This document shows positions 55,057 to 63,114 of a DNA stretch of 64,000 bases, in pieces. Where the stretch lies: contig NZ_BSFN01000017.1 in assembly GCF_027922365.1 (NCBI RefSeq), positions 34,265 to 98,264 on the forward strand, written 5' to 3'. A program made the position numbers and the translations under genes. The notes beneath the pieces are model-generated. The model had not been told where the DNA came from. It searched no databases and saw nothing but the letters and a program-made list of their open reading frames with translations. Positions within the stretch are counted from its first letter, which is position 1, and each line of letters starts with the position of its first letter. Source of the stretch: Pseudomonas turukhanskensis. Lineage in GTDB: Bacteria > Pseudomonadota > Gammaproteobacteria > Pseudomonadales > Pseudomonadaceae.

Positions 55057-57548
55057 AACGGTAGTTTTCCCATGATGTCAGGATTGATCTCGAGGGGATC
55101 TTCACCTTCGGTAATAGGCATATCGAAATGCTCGAAGGCCATGTCGTTGATGTGCTCAAGCGCGCCATCGAGCATGAGATCCATATCGCTGGCCACCGCT
55201 TCCAACTCCTCTCGTGACCATTCCATCCGAGAGACAAGCAAGCGAAGGAAGGCCGAGTGATCAGCATCCAGCCCACAGATGCTGCTAGTGTCATCCAGAG
55301 CGCCACTGTTATCGGGTTCCTCAGGCTCGACGATTTGCTCATCCACGAAAACTTGGGCCAGTAACGCCGACACCTGCTCGGTTTCACGTTGCAGTTGGGC
55401 AATCCGATCATGATCCAGCGCGAAGCCAGTCACCGATGCTGGCGATGCGAAGGAAGGTGGTATCGACGCAACCGTAGGAGCAGTGCTCGTCGACGCGCCA
55501 CTAGCTGCCACATGGAGGTCGCCGTATAGGAGCTGGGAATCCAGTTGCAGAGCCTTGTAGACACGCTCAAGCAACTTCACTTCCGCAGGGCTGACCTCGC
55601 CATCGGCTTGAGCTAAGTGGGCAAGGAACGCCGCCACGGTTCTCTTCGCCGAACTGGCCAACGGCTCCAGCTTTTTCTTCAGGCTTTGCAAGGTCGGCGG
55701 CTGGTTGAGCTGTAGACGGAGATGGGCCTTCAGGCGCTTGCGATGTGCCCCACTCAAGTGGTTCCAGGAATCGACGTGACGGGACAGCAGCATGATCTCT
55801 TCTGGAGATGTGTCGCCATCCGCCGCCGCAACGGCACTGGCTAGATCCAAGGTGACCGAGGCAGCATTGTAAGCGGGAGATGCTCGTAGATCCCCGTCTT
55901 CTATCTGGGTGGCAAACAGCGCTACGGTATCTTCCGCCTTAGGTGTTTTGCTGCCGGCTAATACATCCGGCTCAATGCCGATATGCAATGACTCCAACGC
56001 GCGCGCCAGCGCGATCACCTTGTCCCGCGAAAGGGCACCGGCACTTCTCAGTCGCCCCGCCAGTTCGCCAAAACTCATGACCACCATGCCGTCGCCTATG
56101 CGCTGCTTCAGCGCATCCAACTCGGCACGCGCAGCCGCCGGCCACAGCATGATGGGAAGCTGCAGCAAGCCTTCCAAAGCATCGGGGGTATCGGGATTAC
56201 GACCTAGGTATCGGCTGTAGGGCTCCAGCTCCGTCGTGCATTCGTCGACTATCTGCTGAAGTTTTTTACGGGGTGTTGAAGTTGCTGTTACGTCGGGGAT
56301 ATCACCGAACCCCTCGAGAGTTTGAGCCGGCAAGGCAGCCGACGCTGCGTTGTACTGCAACTTCAACCTGGTCTTGTTCAGCGGCAGAACCATGCCGTCG
56401 CCATGAAGCTGCTCATACTTGATCTTGAACAACGCAGCGAAGGCGTCCTGGCAACGGCTCACAGGCGTCCGTTTGCCAATACTGTGATCCGCCAGCGCCC
56501 AGGACAAGGCCCATGTGGCAGGCACACGCTGCTTGTCGGTAGCTAGCTGCCCCAGGCCAATACGCAATTCAATGGGCATTTCATAACCGTAAGCCTGATT
56601 CTCCGGAGGCGGTGCCAAATAACTTCTCGGCGGGGTCTCACCCATGCGCAGAAACGCGAGAAACCGACCGGCGTAGTTGCTGAATGAACCGCTCCCCCCA
56701 TAGATGACAAGAAGGCGCTCGACTTCCGACACGATGCTGGCGATTTCGGAGGCGGCATTGGGATCGCTCTTCGCATCAACGAATACTCGCCGCTCAAGAC
56801 CGTAGAAGAACAGGAATACGTAGCCGATATTGGCATGAGGTGCTTTCCGCCCACTGGACAGCCATTGCAAGTAGGCGCGCCGCGCCTCGGCGGAAATCGA
56901 GTCGTAACTGGACCAGTAGCCAGTCAGCCGCTCGGCGATGTCGACAACACCACGTGCAACCTTGAGCTTGGGGTTGATCAAAGATGGCTCGGGTGCAGCA
57001 TAACGATCAGCTCGCCCGGTACCGACATAGATCATGCCGCCTGGAATCTTTTCTCCGGCTACCTCAACGAGCTCACCGGCCGGAATCCAGCGGACCTTTT
57101 CATCCATCAGTGTCGCCGGCGCACTCGGCAGGCGATATGAGGATGGCTTCGAGACCTCGAGGGTAACCGTGAAAAGTTCTGACTCCACTTGCTTTCTTAC
57201 ATGCTCATCCGCAGCAGGCACCAACTTCTGAGAGCGACCTGTATAGGCATGATCTTGAATCTCGACCTCGTCCAGAGAAAACACCAGGCCATGGTTTTGA
57301 TCAATCTCTGCCGTTCGCGACTGAGTTCGCGAAGATGGCGCGCGGTGCTGTGGATGAGGCTGCGGGGCGACGTTTTTGGGTGAGTTGCTATTGGCTTTTA
57401 CTATCAGCCATACGCCGAAGCCGATAACCCCGACTCCAGCAAGAGCAATCCATGCCTCTTTGGGGATGGAGGCAATCGCTCCCAAGAACAGGGCTCCGAG
57501 GATAGCCACCCCAGAAATTTCAGATTTGTTTCTTCGCTTCCTTGCCAT
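55053..57548 (-). CDS. Membrane-anchored TerB-N/TerB/TerB-C protein
   Basis: An 831-residue protein. Two hydrophobic helices, residues about 12-29 and 33-51, separated by PKE, anchor it in the membrane. A Pro/Gln/Ser-rich linker follows. The middle resembles TerB-N (DEKVRWIPAGELVEVAGEKIPGGMIYVGTG), the part at about 590-690 resembles TerB (VAAADGDTSPEEIMLLSRHV; LAQADGEVSPAEVKLLERVY, two acidic metal-binding-like helices), and the end a TerB-C domain. First gene of the operon, promoter on its right. It may tether the ATPase/helicase pair to the membrane and sense metal or stress. Confidence 0.8.
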   Translation of the reverse strand: MARKRRNKSEISGVAILGALFLGAIASIPKEAWIALAGVGVIGFGVWLIVKANSNSPKNVAPQPHPQHRAPSSRTQSRTAEIDQNHGLVFSLDEVEIQDHAYTGRSQKLVPAADEHVRKQVESELFTVTLEVSKPSSYRLPSAPATLMDEKVRWIPAGELVEVAGEKIPGGMIYVGTGRADRYAAPEPSLINPKLKVARGVVDIAERLTGYWSSYDSISAEARRAYLQWLSSGRKAPHANIGYVFLFFYGLERRVFVDAKSDPNAASEIASIVSEVERLLVIYGGSGSFSNYAGRFLAFLRMGETPPRSYLAPPPENQAYGYEMPIELRIGLGQLATDKQRVPATWALSWALADHSIGKRTPVSRCQDAFAALFKIKYEQLHGDGMVLPLNKTRLKLQYNAASAALPAQTLEGFGDIPDVTATSTPRKKLQQIVDECTTELEPYSRYLGRNPDTPDALEGLLQLPIMLWPAAARAELDALKQRIGDGMVVMSFGELAGRLRSAGALSRDKVIALARALESLHIGIEPDVLAGSKTPKAEDTVALFATQIEDGDLRASPAYNAASVTLDLASAVAAADGDTSPEEIMLLSRHVDSWNHLSGAHRKRLKAHLRLQLNQPPTLQSLKKKLEPLASSAKRTVAAFLAHLAQADGEVSPAEVKLLERVYKALQLDSQLLYGDLHVAASGASTSTAPTVASIPPSFASPASVTGFALDHDRIAQLQRETEQVSALLAQVFVDEQIVEPEEPDNSGALDDTSSICGLDADHSAFLRLLVSRMEWSREELEAVASDMDLMLDGALEHINDMAFEHFDMPITEGEDPLEINPDIMGKLPL

Positions 57549-57573
57549 CAGATCTGATCGCCCCTCTAAATCA

Positions 57574-57594
57574 ATACTGGCTCATTGTCAGTAT
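57574..57594 (-). promoter_or_regulatory. Inverted repeat upstream of the TerB operon
   Basis: ATACTG and CAGTAT separated by nine bases, 25-46 bases before the TerB start codon; a candidate operator for the operon. Confidence 0.4.
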
Positions 57595-57715
57595 CGGCAA
57601 TTTGAACCCAGCAGCCAATCTTTTTGATCTCGGGGATATTGCGTCGACTGACGAATAAGGTCACCGGCAGTAGCCGATTCCCCCTGGCCGGGGACATCGC
57701 ACAGCGCCAGGCTCA

Positions 57716-57774
57716 CCTCATGTTCCGCTGACGTCGTCAGCGACATGCCAGGCAGCTTCGGTCCTCAAGGCTGC
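57716..57774 (+). repeat. 59-nt intergenic repeat, copy B
   Basis: Begins CCTCATGT, contains GACATGCCAGGCAGC and ends CAAGGCTGC; counterpart of 49852-49910 on the other side of the minus-strand operon. Confidence 0.55.
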
Positions 57775-57866
57775 CCACGGTTCCCCCGTGTGACCGACCC
57801 CGTTCGCACCGCATCCCTCGCGCGAACGACTACCGGCTTGCCGGTGGTGGATGCAGATGTTCCTCA

Positions 57867-57907
57867 ACCCACCGCGGGGTTACGCACCTCCCCGCCCTGG
57901 GTCGGTG
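57867..57907 (+). promoter_or_regulatory. Structured leader of the DUF3577 gene
   Basis: Nested stems ACCCA (57867-57871)/TGGGT (57898-57902) and GCGGGG (57874-57879)/CCCCGC (57890-57895); CACCG at 57870 can instead pair with CGGTG at 57903. Related in style to the three-arm leaders. ATGGAG and the start follow. Confidence 0.55.
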
Positions 57908-57947
57908 TGTCTCCGCTTTCTTGTTCTCAAGTTAATGGAGATTCACC

Positions 57948-58847
57948 ATGACCCACACTCCTTCCAACCAGAAGTCGTACTTCGACATCCACACCTCCGG
58001 CATCGGCTACATCCAGCGTGCCCGTGAGGTACCGGTGAAAGGCGGCCGCAAGGCGCAACCCTTCCTCGCCTGCACCATCGCCGCGCTGGTCGGTCCTGCC
58101 AATGACCCGATTCTGCGCTACTTCGACGTGAAGGTCTCCGGGACCGAAGCCAAGAAGCTGGTCCAGAACTACATCGGTGTCGATGATCCCAAGCATCGCC
58201 CGCTGGTGCGCTTCCGCCTGGGCGACCTCTGGGTTGATCCCTTCATCCGTCCCAGCGGTGAGCACAAAGGCAAGGCCGCTGCCAGTCTCAAGGCCCGTCT
58301 GCTGAAGGCGGAGTTGATCGACCGCGCCGAGCTGGTACAAGTCGAACAGCATGAACTGATCACCCACGGTATCGGCTACCTGAACCGTCCCAAGGACGTC
58401 ACACCGAAAGATGGCGATCCGTTCCTGGCATGCTCCATCGCTGTGCTGGCCGGGCCGGTCGATGATCCGGACTATCGCTACATCGAGACCATCGTCACCG
58501 ACACGGATGCCCAGCACCTGGTGCGTCGCTGCGTCCAGGCCGTCGAAGCCGAGAAGAAGGTGCTGATCGCCTTCAAGCTCAACGACATGCGGGCCGATCC
58601 GTACCTGCGCACCAAGGGCGAGAAGGCCGGTGAAGCGGCTGCCACGCTGGAGTCCAAGCTCGTCCACATCGGCCTGGTCAAGGTCGATGGCGAGCAGGTC
58701 TACCCGCTGAAGTCCGAGGTTCCCGTCACCGAAGACGCACCTGCGCCCGAAGAAACGGTTGCCGCCGAGGACGAAAACGAGGGTCCGCAATCCAGCGAAT
58801 CCGAGCAGTCCCCTACTGAGGAGCCCGCTCTGGCGGCTTCGTTCTAG
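57948..58847 (+). CDS. STY4534-family ICE protein with two DUF3577 units
   Basis: A 299-residue protein with an internal duplication: GIGYIQRAREV...PFLACTIAALVGPANDPILRYFD (about residues 18-61) and GIGYLNRPKDV...PFLACSIAVLAGPVDDPDYRYIE (about 140-181). The acidic tail is rich in Glu/Pro. The family (STY4534, DUF3577) is listed as an ICE replication or DNA-binding protein and may have an OB-like fold. First plus-strand gene after the minus-strand operon. Confidence 0.82.
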   Translation: MTHTPSNQKSYFDIHTSGIGYIQRAREVPVKGGRKAQPFLACTIAALVGPANDPILRYFDVKVSGTEAKKLVQNYIGVDDPKHRPLVRFRLGDLWVDPFIRPSGEHKGKAAASLKARLLKAELIDRAELVQVEQHELITHGIGYLNRPKDVTPKDGDPFLACSIAVLAGPVDDPDYRYIETIVTDTDAQHLVRRCVQAVEAEKKVLIAFKLNDMRADPYLRTKGEKAGEAAATLESKLVHIGLVKVDGEQVYPLKSEVPVTEDAPAPEETVAAEDENEGPQSSESEQSPTEEPALAASF

Positions 58848-58888
58848 CCCGCGAGGCCCGTCCTGGACCTTGTCCTTCATCCCTCGTC

Positions 58889-58960
58889 CATGCCCCGGCA
58901 CCTCGGTGTCGGTGGCATGCGATCGAGCTGTTTTCCACCCCGTCCCGCTCGCGGGGCTTT
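58889..58960 (+). other. Two stem-loops between the DUF3577 and DUF932 genes
   Basis: CATGCC (58889-58894) with GGCATG (58914-58919), extended by CGGCACC/GGTGTCG; then CCCGC/GCGGG (58944-58955) followed by GCTTTTC, which may terminate the DUF3577 transcript. The remainder of the 187-base gap has no gene. Confidence 0.5.
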
Positions 58961-59034
58961 TCATCCAATGCAATCACCCGTGCCGGGCTGCCCGCCTCCG
59001 CGCGCCGATTGCCGTACTGTTCAAGGAGTCAGCC

Positions 59035-59862
59035 ATGCAACTCGCCTCTCGTTTTGCGCCCCGTTCTCCGATACTGCGCGCAGACCGTCCCTTGTCGGAC
59101 GATCAGATTCGCTCGGTGGTCCCGTCTATCTTCGCGGAAACCCCGCATGAAAGCCGATCCGAGCGGTACAGCTATATCCCCACCGCTTCCGTGCTCGCCG
59201 AGCTGCGCAGCGAAGGGTTCCTACCCTTCATGGTGTGCCAGACCCGCGTGCGTCACGAGGACCGCCGCGAATACACCAAGCACATGCTCCGTCTTCGCCA
59301 CGCCAGCCAGATCAACGGCGACGAAGCGAATGAAATCATCTTGCTCAACTCGCACGACGGCACCAGCAGTTACCAGATGCTCGCCGGCATGTTCAGGTTC
59401 GTCTGCCACAACGGATTGGTCTGCGGTGACACCCTGGCCGACGTGCGCGTGCCCCACAAAGGCAATGTCGCGCAGCAAGTAATCGAAGGCGCCTACGAAG
59501 TCCTGAAAGGCTTCGAGCGGGTTCAGGAGTCCCGCGACGCCATGCGCATCATCACCCTGGACGAGGGCGAGCAGGACGTGTTGGCCCGCTCTGCGTTGTC
59601 ACTCAAATACGACGCGCCAGACAAGGTGACGCCGGTCACCGAGGCTCAGGTATTGATGCCCCGCCGCTTCGACGACCGGGGTAGCGACCTGTGGACCACG
59701 TTCAATCGCATCCAGGAAAACCTCGTCAAAGGAGGTTTGAACGGACGTAGCGCCCAGGGTCGACGCCAGCGTACTCGGCCGGTCCAGGGGATCGACCAGA
59801 ACCTGCGGCTCAACCGCGCGCTGTGGATGCTTGCCGAAGGCATGCGCCAACTCAAGGCCTGA
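59035..59862 (+). CDS. DUF932 family protein
   Basis: A 275-residue protein of the DUF932 (phage/plasmid-like) family: RYSYIPTASVLAELRSEGFLPFMVCQTRVR, HMLRLRHASQINGDEANEIILLNSHDGTSSYQMLAGMFRFVCHNGLVCG. Typical of plasmids and ICEs; function not established. AAGGAG nine bases before the start. Confidence 0.85.
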   Translation: MQLASRFAPRSPILRADRPLSDDQIRSVVPSIFAETPHESRSERYSYIPTASVLAELRSEGFLPFMVCQTRVRHEDRREYTKHMLRLRHASQINGDEANEIILLNSHDGTSSYQMLAGMFRFVCHNGLVCGDTLADVRVPHKGNVAQQVIEGAYEVLKGFERVQESRDAMRIITLDEGEQDVLARSALSLKYDAPDKVTPVTEAQVLMPRRFDDRGSDLWTTFNRIQENLVKGGLNGRSAQGRRQRTRPVQGIDQNLRLNRALWMLAEGMRQLKA

Positions 59863-59891
59863 CGCCGCTTGCTCGTTCCACCAACGGCACG

Positions 59892-59914
59892 CCACCTGGT
59901 TTCTGACCAGGTGG
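59892..59914 (+). promoter_or_regulatory. Perfect leader hairpin before the DUF3275 gene
   Basis: CCACCTGGT and ACCAGGTGG around TTCTG, a perfect nine-bp stem 38 bases before the DUF3275 start and without a T-tract. Confidence 0.5.
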
Positions 59915-59951
59915 TCGCCTTCTTCATCCCATCCACACAAGGAGAAACACC

Positions 59952-60623
59952 ATGGATTCCACGGTAGCCCCTCGGGCAGCCTCACCCATCATCGTTCCGG
60001 GCCAGCTCACGCTGCGCACGATTCGCGGCCGCAACGGCCCGTTCACGGTCGGTCGCCTCACCACGCACCTTGGTGTGTTCGAGGTGAAGGATGCGGAACT
60101 GGAGCAATACCCCGAAGGCAAGTACGACGGGGAGTTCGTCATCAGGTACATCTACCCGAAGGCCTATCCCACCGGCGGCGGCATGCGGTTCGAGATCCGC
60201 GCCAACCTGGATGGAATGACGCTCTCGGGCATCGACAAGCTGAGCCGCGACGAAGCACGCGGCTTCGTCTCCCAGGACGTCGATCCGCTCGATGAAGAGC
60301 TGGGCACGCAAGCGGTGGCGACACCGACTGCAACACCGCAGCCCGCACCTGCCCCCGTGCAGGCATCTAGCGACCCACTGGTCGATACCACGCCCTTCGG
60401 CGTGGATACGCCATCCGCTACGTTAGCTGCCTCCAGCGCTGCCGACAGCGACGATGCCGCATTGTTCGGCCTGCTGTGGCCGCTGGCCGAGTCAGTAAAA
60501 CTGGACTCGAGCATCGACCGGCGCACGCTACGCGCACAAATCGCGCGCTTGGGTGCGCTGGGCTACGCGCTCGACTTCAAGTCGCAGCAGTGGAACCGGC
60601 AGCCTGACCTGCAGGCAGCGTGA
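59952..60623 (+). CDS. DUF3275 family ICE protein
   Basis: A 223-residue protein. The N-terminal 110 residues (IIVPGQLTLRTIRGRNGPFTVGRLTTHLGVFEVKD; EGKYDGEFVIRYIYPKAYPTGGGMRFEIRANLDGM) match DUF3275. A Thr/Pro/Ala linker leads to a small C-terminal domain (LFGLLWPLAESVKLDSSIDRRTLRAQIARLGALGYALDFK). Role unknown. AAGGAG before the start. Confidence 0.8.
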   Translation: MDSTVAPRAASPIIVPGQLTLRTIRGRNGPFTVGRLTTHLGVFEVKDAELEQYPEGKYDGEFVIRYIYPKAYPTGGGMRFEIRANLDGMTLSGIDKLSRDEARGFVSQDVDPLDEELGTQAVATPTATPQPAPAPVQASSDPLVDTTPFGVDTPSATLAASSAADSDDAALFGLLWPLAESVKLDSSIDRRTLRAQIARLGALGYALDFKSQQWNRQPDLQAA

Positions 60624-60690
60624 CTTTCACCACACCGAGTGCGGTGCTTCGCTTCAACCCACAACTGGGACTTCGAGCCAGTTCCGTATC

Positions 60691-60733
60691 CACCCCACGG
60701 GGCAGTGCCTGCCCCTGCGGGCAAGGCTGCCCC
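60691..60733 (+). promoter_or_regulatory. Three-arm leader hairpin (copy 3)
   Basis: Arm 1 GGGGCAG (60699-60705) pairs perfectly with either arm 2 CTGCCCC (60709-60715) or an identical arm 3 CTGCCCC (60727-60733). Arm 2 folding is closed by CCC/GGG. The start of the next gene is at 60755. Confidence 0.65.
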
Positions 60734-60754
60734 TAGTTCATCGAGGACATCACC

Positions 60755-61417
60755 ATGCCTGCACTTTCATCACCTGCAACGCTGTATCGCATCGACGAAT
60801 GCCCGGACCTGATGGCCGACGCCTGCGTCGGTGACGATCAGGGCAACCTGGTCTTCGTCTCCCTCTGGGCGCGAGACACCGCCATCCAGCAGTTCATCGC
60901 CCGATTGACCTTGGGTCGCGACGCGGACGGACTCGACCAGTTCCACCTCGTCACGGCACAGGGCTCGTCGATCCCGCTTTTCATCGGCAGCGTCGATCGC
61001 CTGGAAAAACGCATGACGCGCGCCTACCGGCGCACGTTGTTCGGCTCGATGGTCAACCTCTGGCTGTTCGACCGCCGCTGCACGCGCCCGGACAAGAGCA
61101 ACGCCAGCGCACTTGCGCTGCTGCCGCGCTCCACCATCGATCCCACCGCTCGCCTCTGGCGGCTAGTGCGCGATACCTGCCCGCTCCCCTTGCTCGACCA
61201 TTGGCAAGATCAGGTGCTGGCTCACCTACGTGCACACGACATGCTCCATCGCTTGCCGTTGGCCATCGGCCCGCTCGACGGCTACCACCTGGCGATGGAC
61301 GTTCCCGCACTCACCCAGGCACTGGGCGACCTGATCCGACACGGCACCCTCACCGCGCACGAGCTCATTTCCAAGAGCGACACCTTCTTCACCCTGCCGT
61401 TCGCGGCAGTGGCTTGA
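60755..61417 (+). CDS. ICE hypothetical protein
   Basis: A 220-residue protein (VFVSLWARDTAIQQFIARLTLG; RAYRRTLFGSMVNLWLFDRRCTRPDKSNASALALLPRS; HWQDQVLAHLRAHDMLHRLPLAIGPLDGYHLAMD). No domain recognised. GAGGA upstream of the start. It lies between the DUF3275 and DUF6094 genes, as in other elements of the family, I believe. Confidence 0.65.
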   Translation: MPALSSPATLYRIDECPDLMADACVGDDQGNLVFVSLWARDTAIQQFIARLTLGRDADGLDQFHLVTAQGSSIPLFIGSVDRLEKRMTRAYRRTLFGSMVNLWLFDRRCTRPDKSNASALALLPRSTIDPTARLWRLVRDTCPLPLLDHWQDQVLAHLRAHDMLHRLPLAIGPLDGYHLAMDVPALTQALGDLIRHGTLTAHELISKSDTFFTLPFAAVA

Positions 61418-61426
61418 GGGTTATCC

Positions 61427-61454
61427 AGCAGACATGCGCGTGCGCATGTCTGCT
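61427..61454 (+). promoter_or_regulatory. Perfect 13-bp hairpin before the DUF6094 gene
   Basis: AGCAGACATGCGC and GCGCATGTCTGCT around GT (61440-61441), starting 9 bases after the previous stop and ending 31 bases before the DUF6094 start; a strong attenuator or a terminator-like element. Confidence 0.6.
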
Positions 61455-61485
61455 TCCTTTCATCGACATCGCCCAGGAGACTCCG

Positions 61486-62595
61486 ATGGCACTCATGTTC
61501 CCGCGGCTCGCCCGCAACTTCGTCAAGAACGGATACTTTCCCACGGATGAAACCACGCTCGAAAGAGCACTCGCCGCACTCGCGCCCGGAGGCGGGCCTA
61601 TGTGCATCCTCGATCCCTGCGCCGGCGAAGGCGTGGCGATCGCCGAAGCTGCGCATGCCCTCGGGCGTGAACAGGTCCAGGCGTTCGCCGTCGAATACGA
61701 CGCCGAGCGTGCGCGCCACGCCCGGCAACTGGTCGATCGGTGCATTCACGGTGACCTGATGGATACGCTGATCAGCCGACAGTGCTTCGGCCTGCTGTGG
61801 CTCAATCCGCCCTACGGCGATCTGTCTAAGGACGCCAACGGTAACATCGGCTACGACGGCAAGGGTCGCGCCAGGCTGGAAAAGCTGTTCTACCAGCGTT
61901 CTCTACCGCTGCTGCAGTACGGCGGCGTGCTGGTATTCATTGTGCCGTCCTACGTGCTCGATGCCGAGCTGGTCGGATGGCTGACGCACCACTTCGCCGA
62001 CCTGCGCGTGTACCAAGCCGTGGATAAGCAATTCCGGCAAACAGTGATCTTCGGTCGGCGGATTCGCCAGCGCGACCAGGCATCGGAATCGGTCAAGGCC
62101 ATGCGCGTGCTGCTGTTGCAGATCGGGCAAGGCGATGCCGACGCCGAGGAACTGCCGCTCGAATGGCCGTTCATGCCGTACAGCGTCCCAGCCGCCTTGG
62201 CCGAGCCGGAGCACTTCTACCGCGTGACGATGGAACCCGAGCAGTTCGCCGATGAAGTCAGCCGGCTGCAAGGACTCTGGCCAACGCTCGATACCCACCT
62301 CGGCGCCGCGCAGCAGTCGTTGCGGCCGCCAGCGCGGGCCTTGTCGCACTGGCATCTCGCCCTGGCCCTGGCCGCAGGCGCGATTTCAGGCGTCGTGCAA
62401 TCCAAGACCGGGCGCGTGCTCGTCGTCAAAGGTGATACCCACAAGGAGAAAACGCTCCAGACGCAATACACAGAACGCGACGACGGCTCCGTCGCCGAGA
62501 CGCGCATCCTCACCGACAAGTTCGTACCCGTCATCCGCGCCTGGGACATGACGCCCGACTCCCCGACTTTGGGGGAAGTGCTGACCATTCGCTGA
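61486..62595 (+). CDS. DUF6094 methyltransferase-like ICE protein
   Basis: A 369-residue protein with a Rossmann-type methyltransferase core: MCILDPCAGEGVAIAEAAHALG (SAM-binding motif I, residues about 39-60), AVEYDAERARHARQL, and N107PPYG, the catalytic tetrad of N6-adenine methyltransferases. There is no target-recognition domain of usual size. It may methylate ICE DNA, protecting it from host restriction, or bind nucleic acid without catalysis. CAGGAG before the start. Confidence 0.8.
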   Translation: MALMFPRLARNFVKNGYFPTDETTLERALAALAPGGGPMCILDPCAGEGVAIAEAAHALGREQVQAFAVEYDAERARHARQLVDRCIHGDLMDTLISRQCFGLLWLNPPYGDLSKDANGNIGYDGKGRARLEKLFYQRSLPLLQYGGVLVFIVPSYVLDAELVGWLTHHFADLRVYQAVDKQFRQTVIFGRRIRQRDQASESVKAMRVLLLQIGQGDADAEELPLEWPFMPYSVPAALAEPEHFYRVTMEPEQFADEVSRLQGLWPTLDTHLGAAQQSLRPPARALSHWHLALALAAGAISGVVQSKTGRVLVVKGDTHKEKTLQTQYTERDDGSVAETRILTDKFVPVIRAWDMTPDSPTLGEVLTIR

Positions 62596-62631
62596 TCGCT
62601 GTTCCCTGACGGTTCGCCGTCATTTTCATCC

Positions 62632-62672
62632 ACCCACCGGGGTCACATCACTCCGTTGGGGTGCCGTGGCCC
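62632..62672 (+). promoter_or_regulatory. Three-arm leader hairpin (copy 4)
   Basis: Arm 1 GGGGTCAC (62639-62646) can pair with GTGGCCC (62666-62672) with a G-U pair; the alternative is CCCA/TGGG with CGG/CCG inside (62632-62661). Start at 62695 after GAAGGAG. Confidence 0.55.
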
Positions 62673-62694
62673 TTCATCACTGAAGGAGAAAACC

Positions 62695-63000
62695 ATGGCA
62701 TCCGATGCCCATGACAATGGCGGCCGCAAGCTGTTGTTCCCGATCGGTGCATTGATCTTCAGCGCAGACGTCGACCGACTGATGCGCGAAGGCCGGCTCG
62801 ATCCGCTGCCGTACTTCCAGCGCCACGCGCGCGGTGACTGGGGCGATGTCGCGGACGACAGGTGGCAGGAAAACAATGCCGCGCTGCTGTCGAGCGATCG
62901 CCTCGATTCGTTTTATGTAGTCACACGCGAACTGAGTATCCGCATCCTCACCGAGGCGGATCGCAGCGCAACGCACATCGTACTGCCGACCGAGAACTGA
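62695..63000 (+). CDS. Small ICE protein, first of a tandem pair
   Basis: A 101-residue protein (LPYFQRHARGDWGDVADDRWQENNAALLSSDRLDSFYVVT...LSIRILTEADRSATHIVLPTEN). It shares the layout xPYxQRHxxGDWGDxxDDxxQNxAAL and ITExDRSxTxxLLPxE with the next gene. No known function; plasmid/ICE-type protein. Confidence 0.75.
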   Translation: MASDAHDNGGRKLLFPIGALIFSADVDRLMREGRLDPLPYFQRHARGDWGDVADDRWQENNAALLSSDRLDSFYVVTRELSIRILTEADRSATHIVLPTEN

Positions 63001-63051
63001 CTCGGGACGTACAGACGTTGTTTCAACGCAAGCCGCCAGCGCTTGCCTTCA

Positions 63052-63092
63052 CCCATCGGGGTCACATCACCCCGATGGGGTGCCGTGGCCCC
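63052..63092 (+). promoter_or_regulatory. Three-arm leader hairpin (copy 5)
   Basis: CCCATCGGGG (63052-63061) pairs perfectly with CCCCGATGGG (63070-63079); alternatively GGGGTCAC (63058-63065) pairs with GTGGCCCC (63085-63092), one G-U. The start at 63115 follows AAGAGG. Confidence 0.65.
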
Positions 63093-63114
63093 TCTTCCAC
63101 AAGAGGTAATCACC

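Noticed and set aside
51549..57548. The cargo operon as a BREX system
   Set aside because: Only BrxD- and BrxHI-like proteins are present; PglZ, PglX, BrxC/PglY and BrxL are missing, and a TerB protein is present instead.
51549..57548. The cargo operon as a tellurite-resistance (ter) cluster
   Set aside because: No terA, terC, terD, terE or terZ genes; only TerB-type domains on a large protein with a helicase and ATPase.
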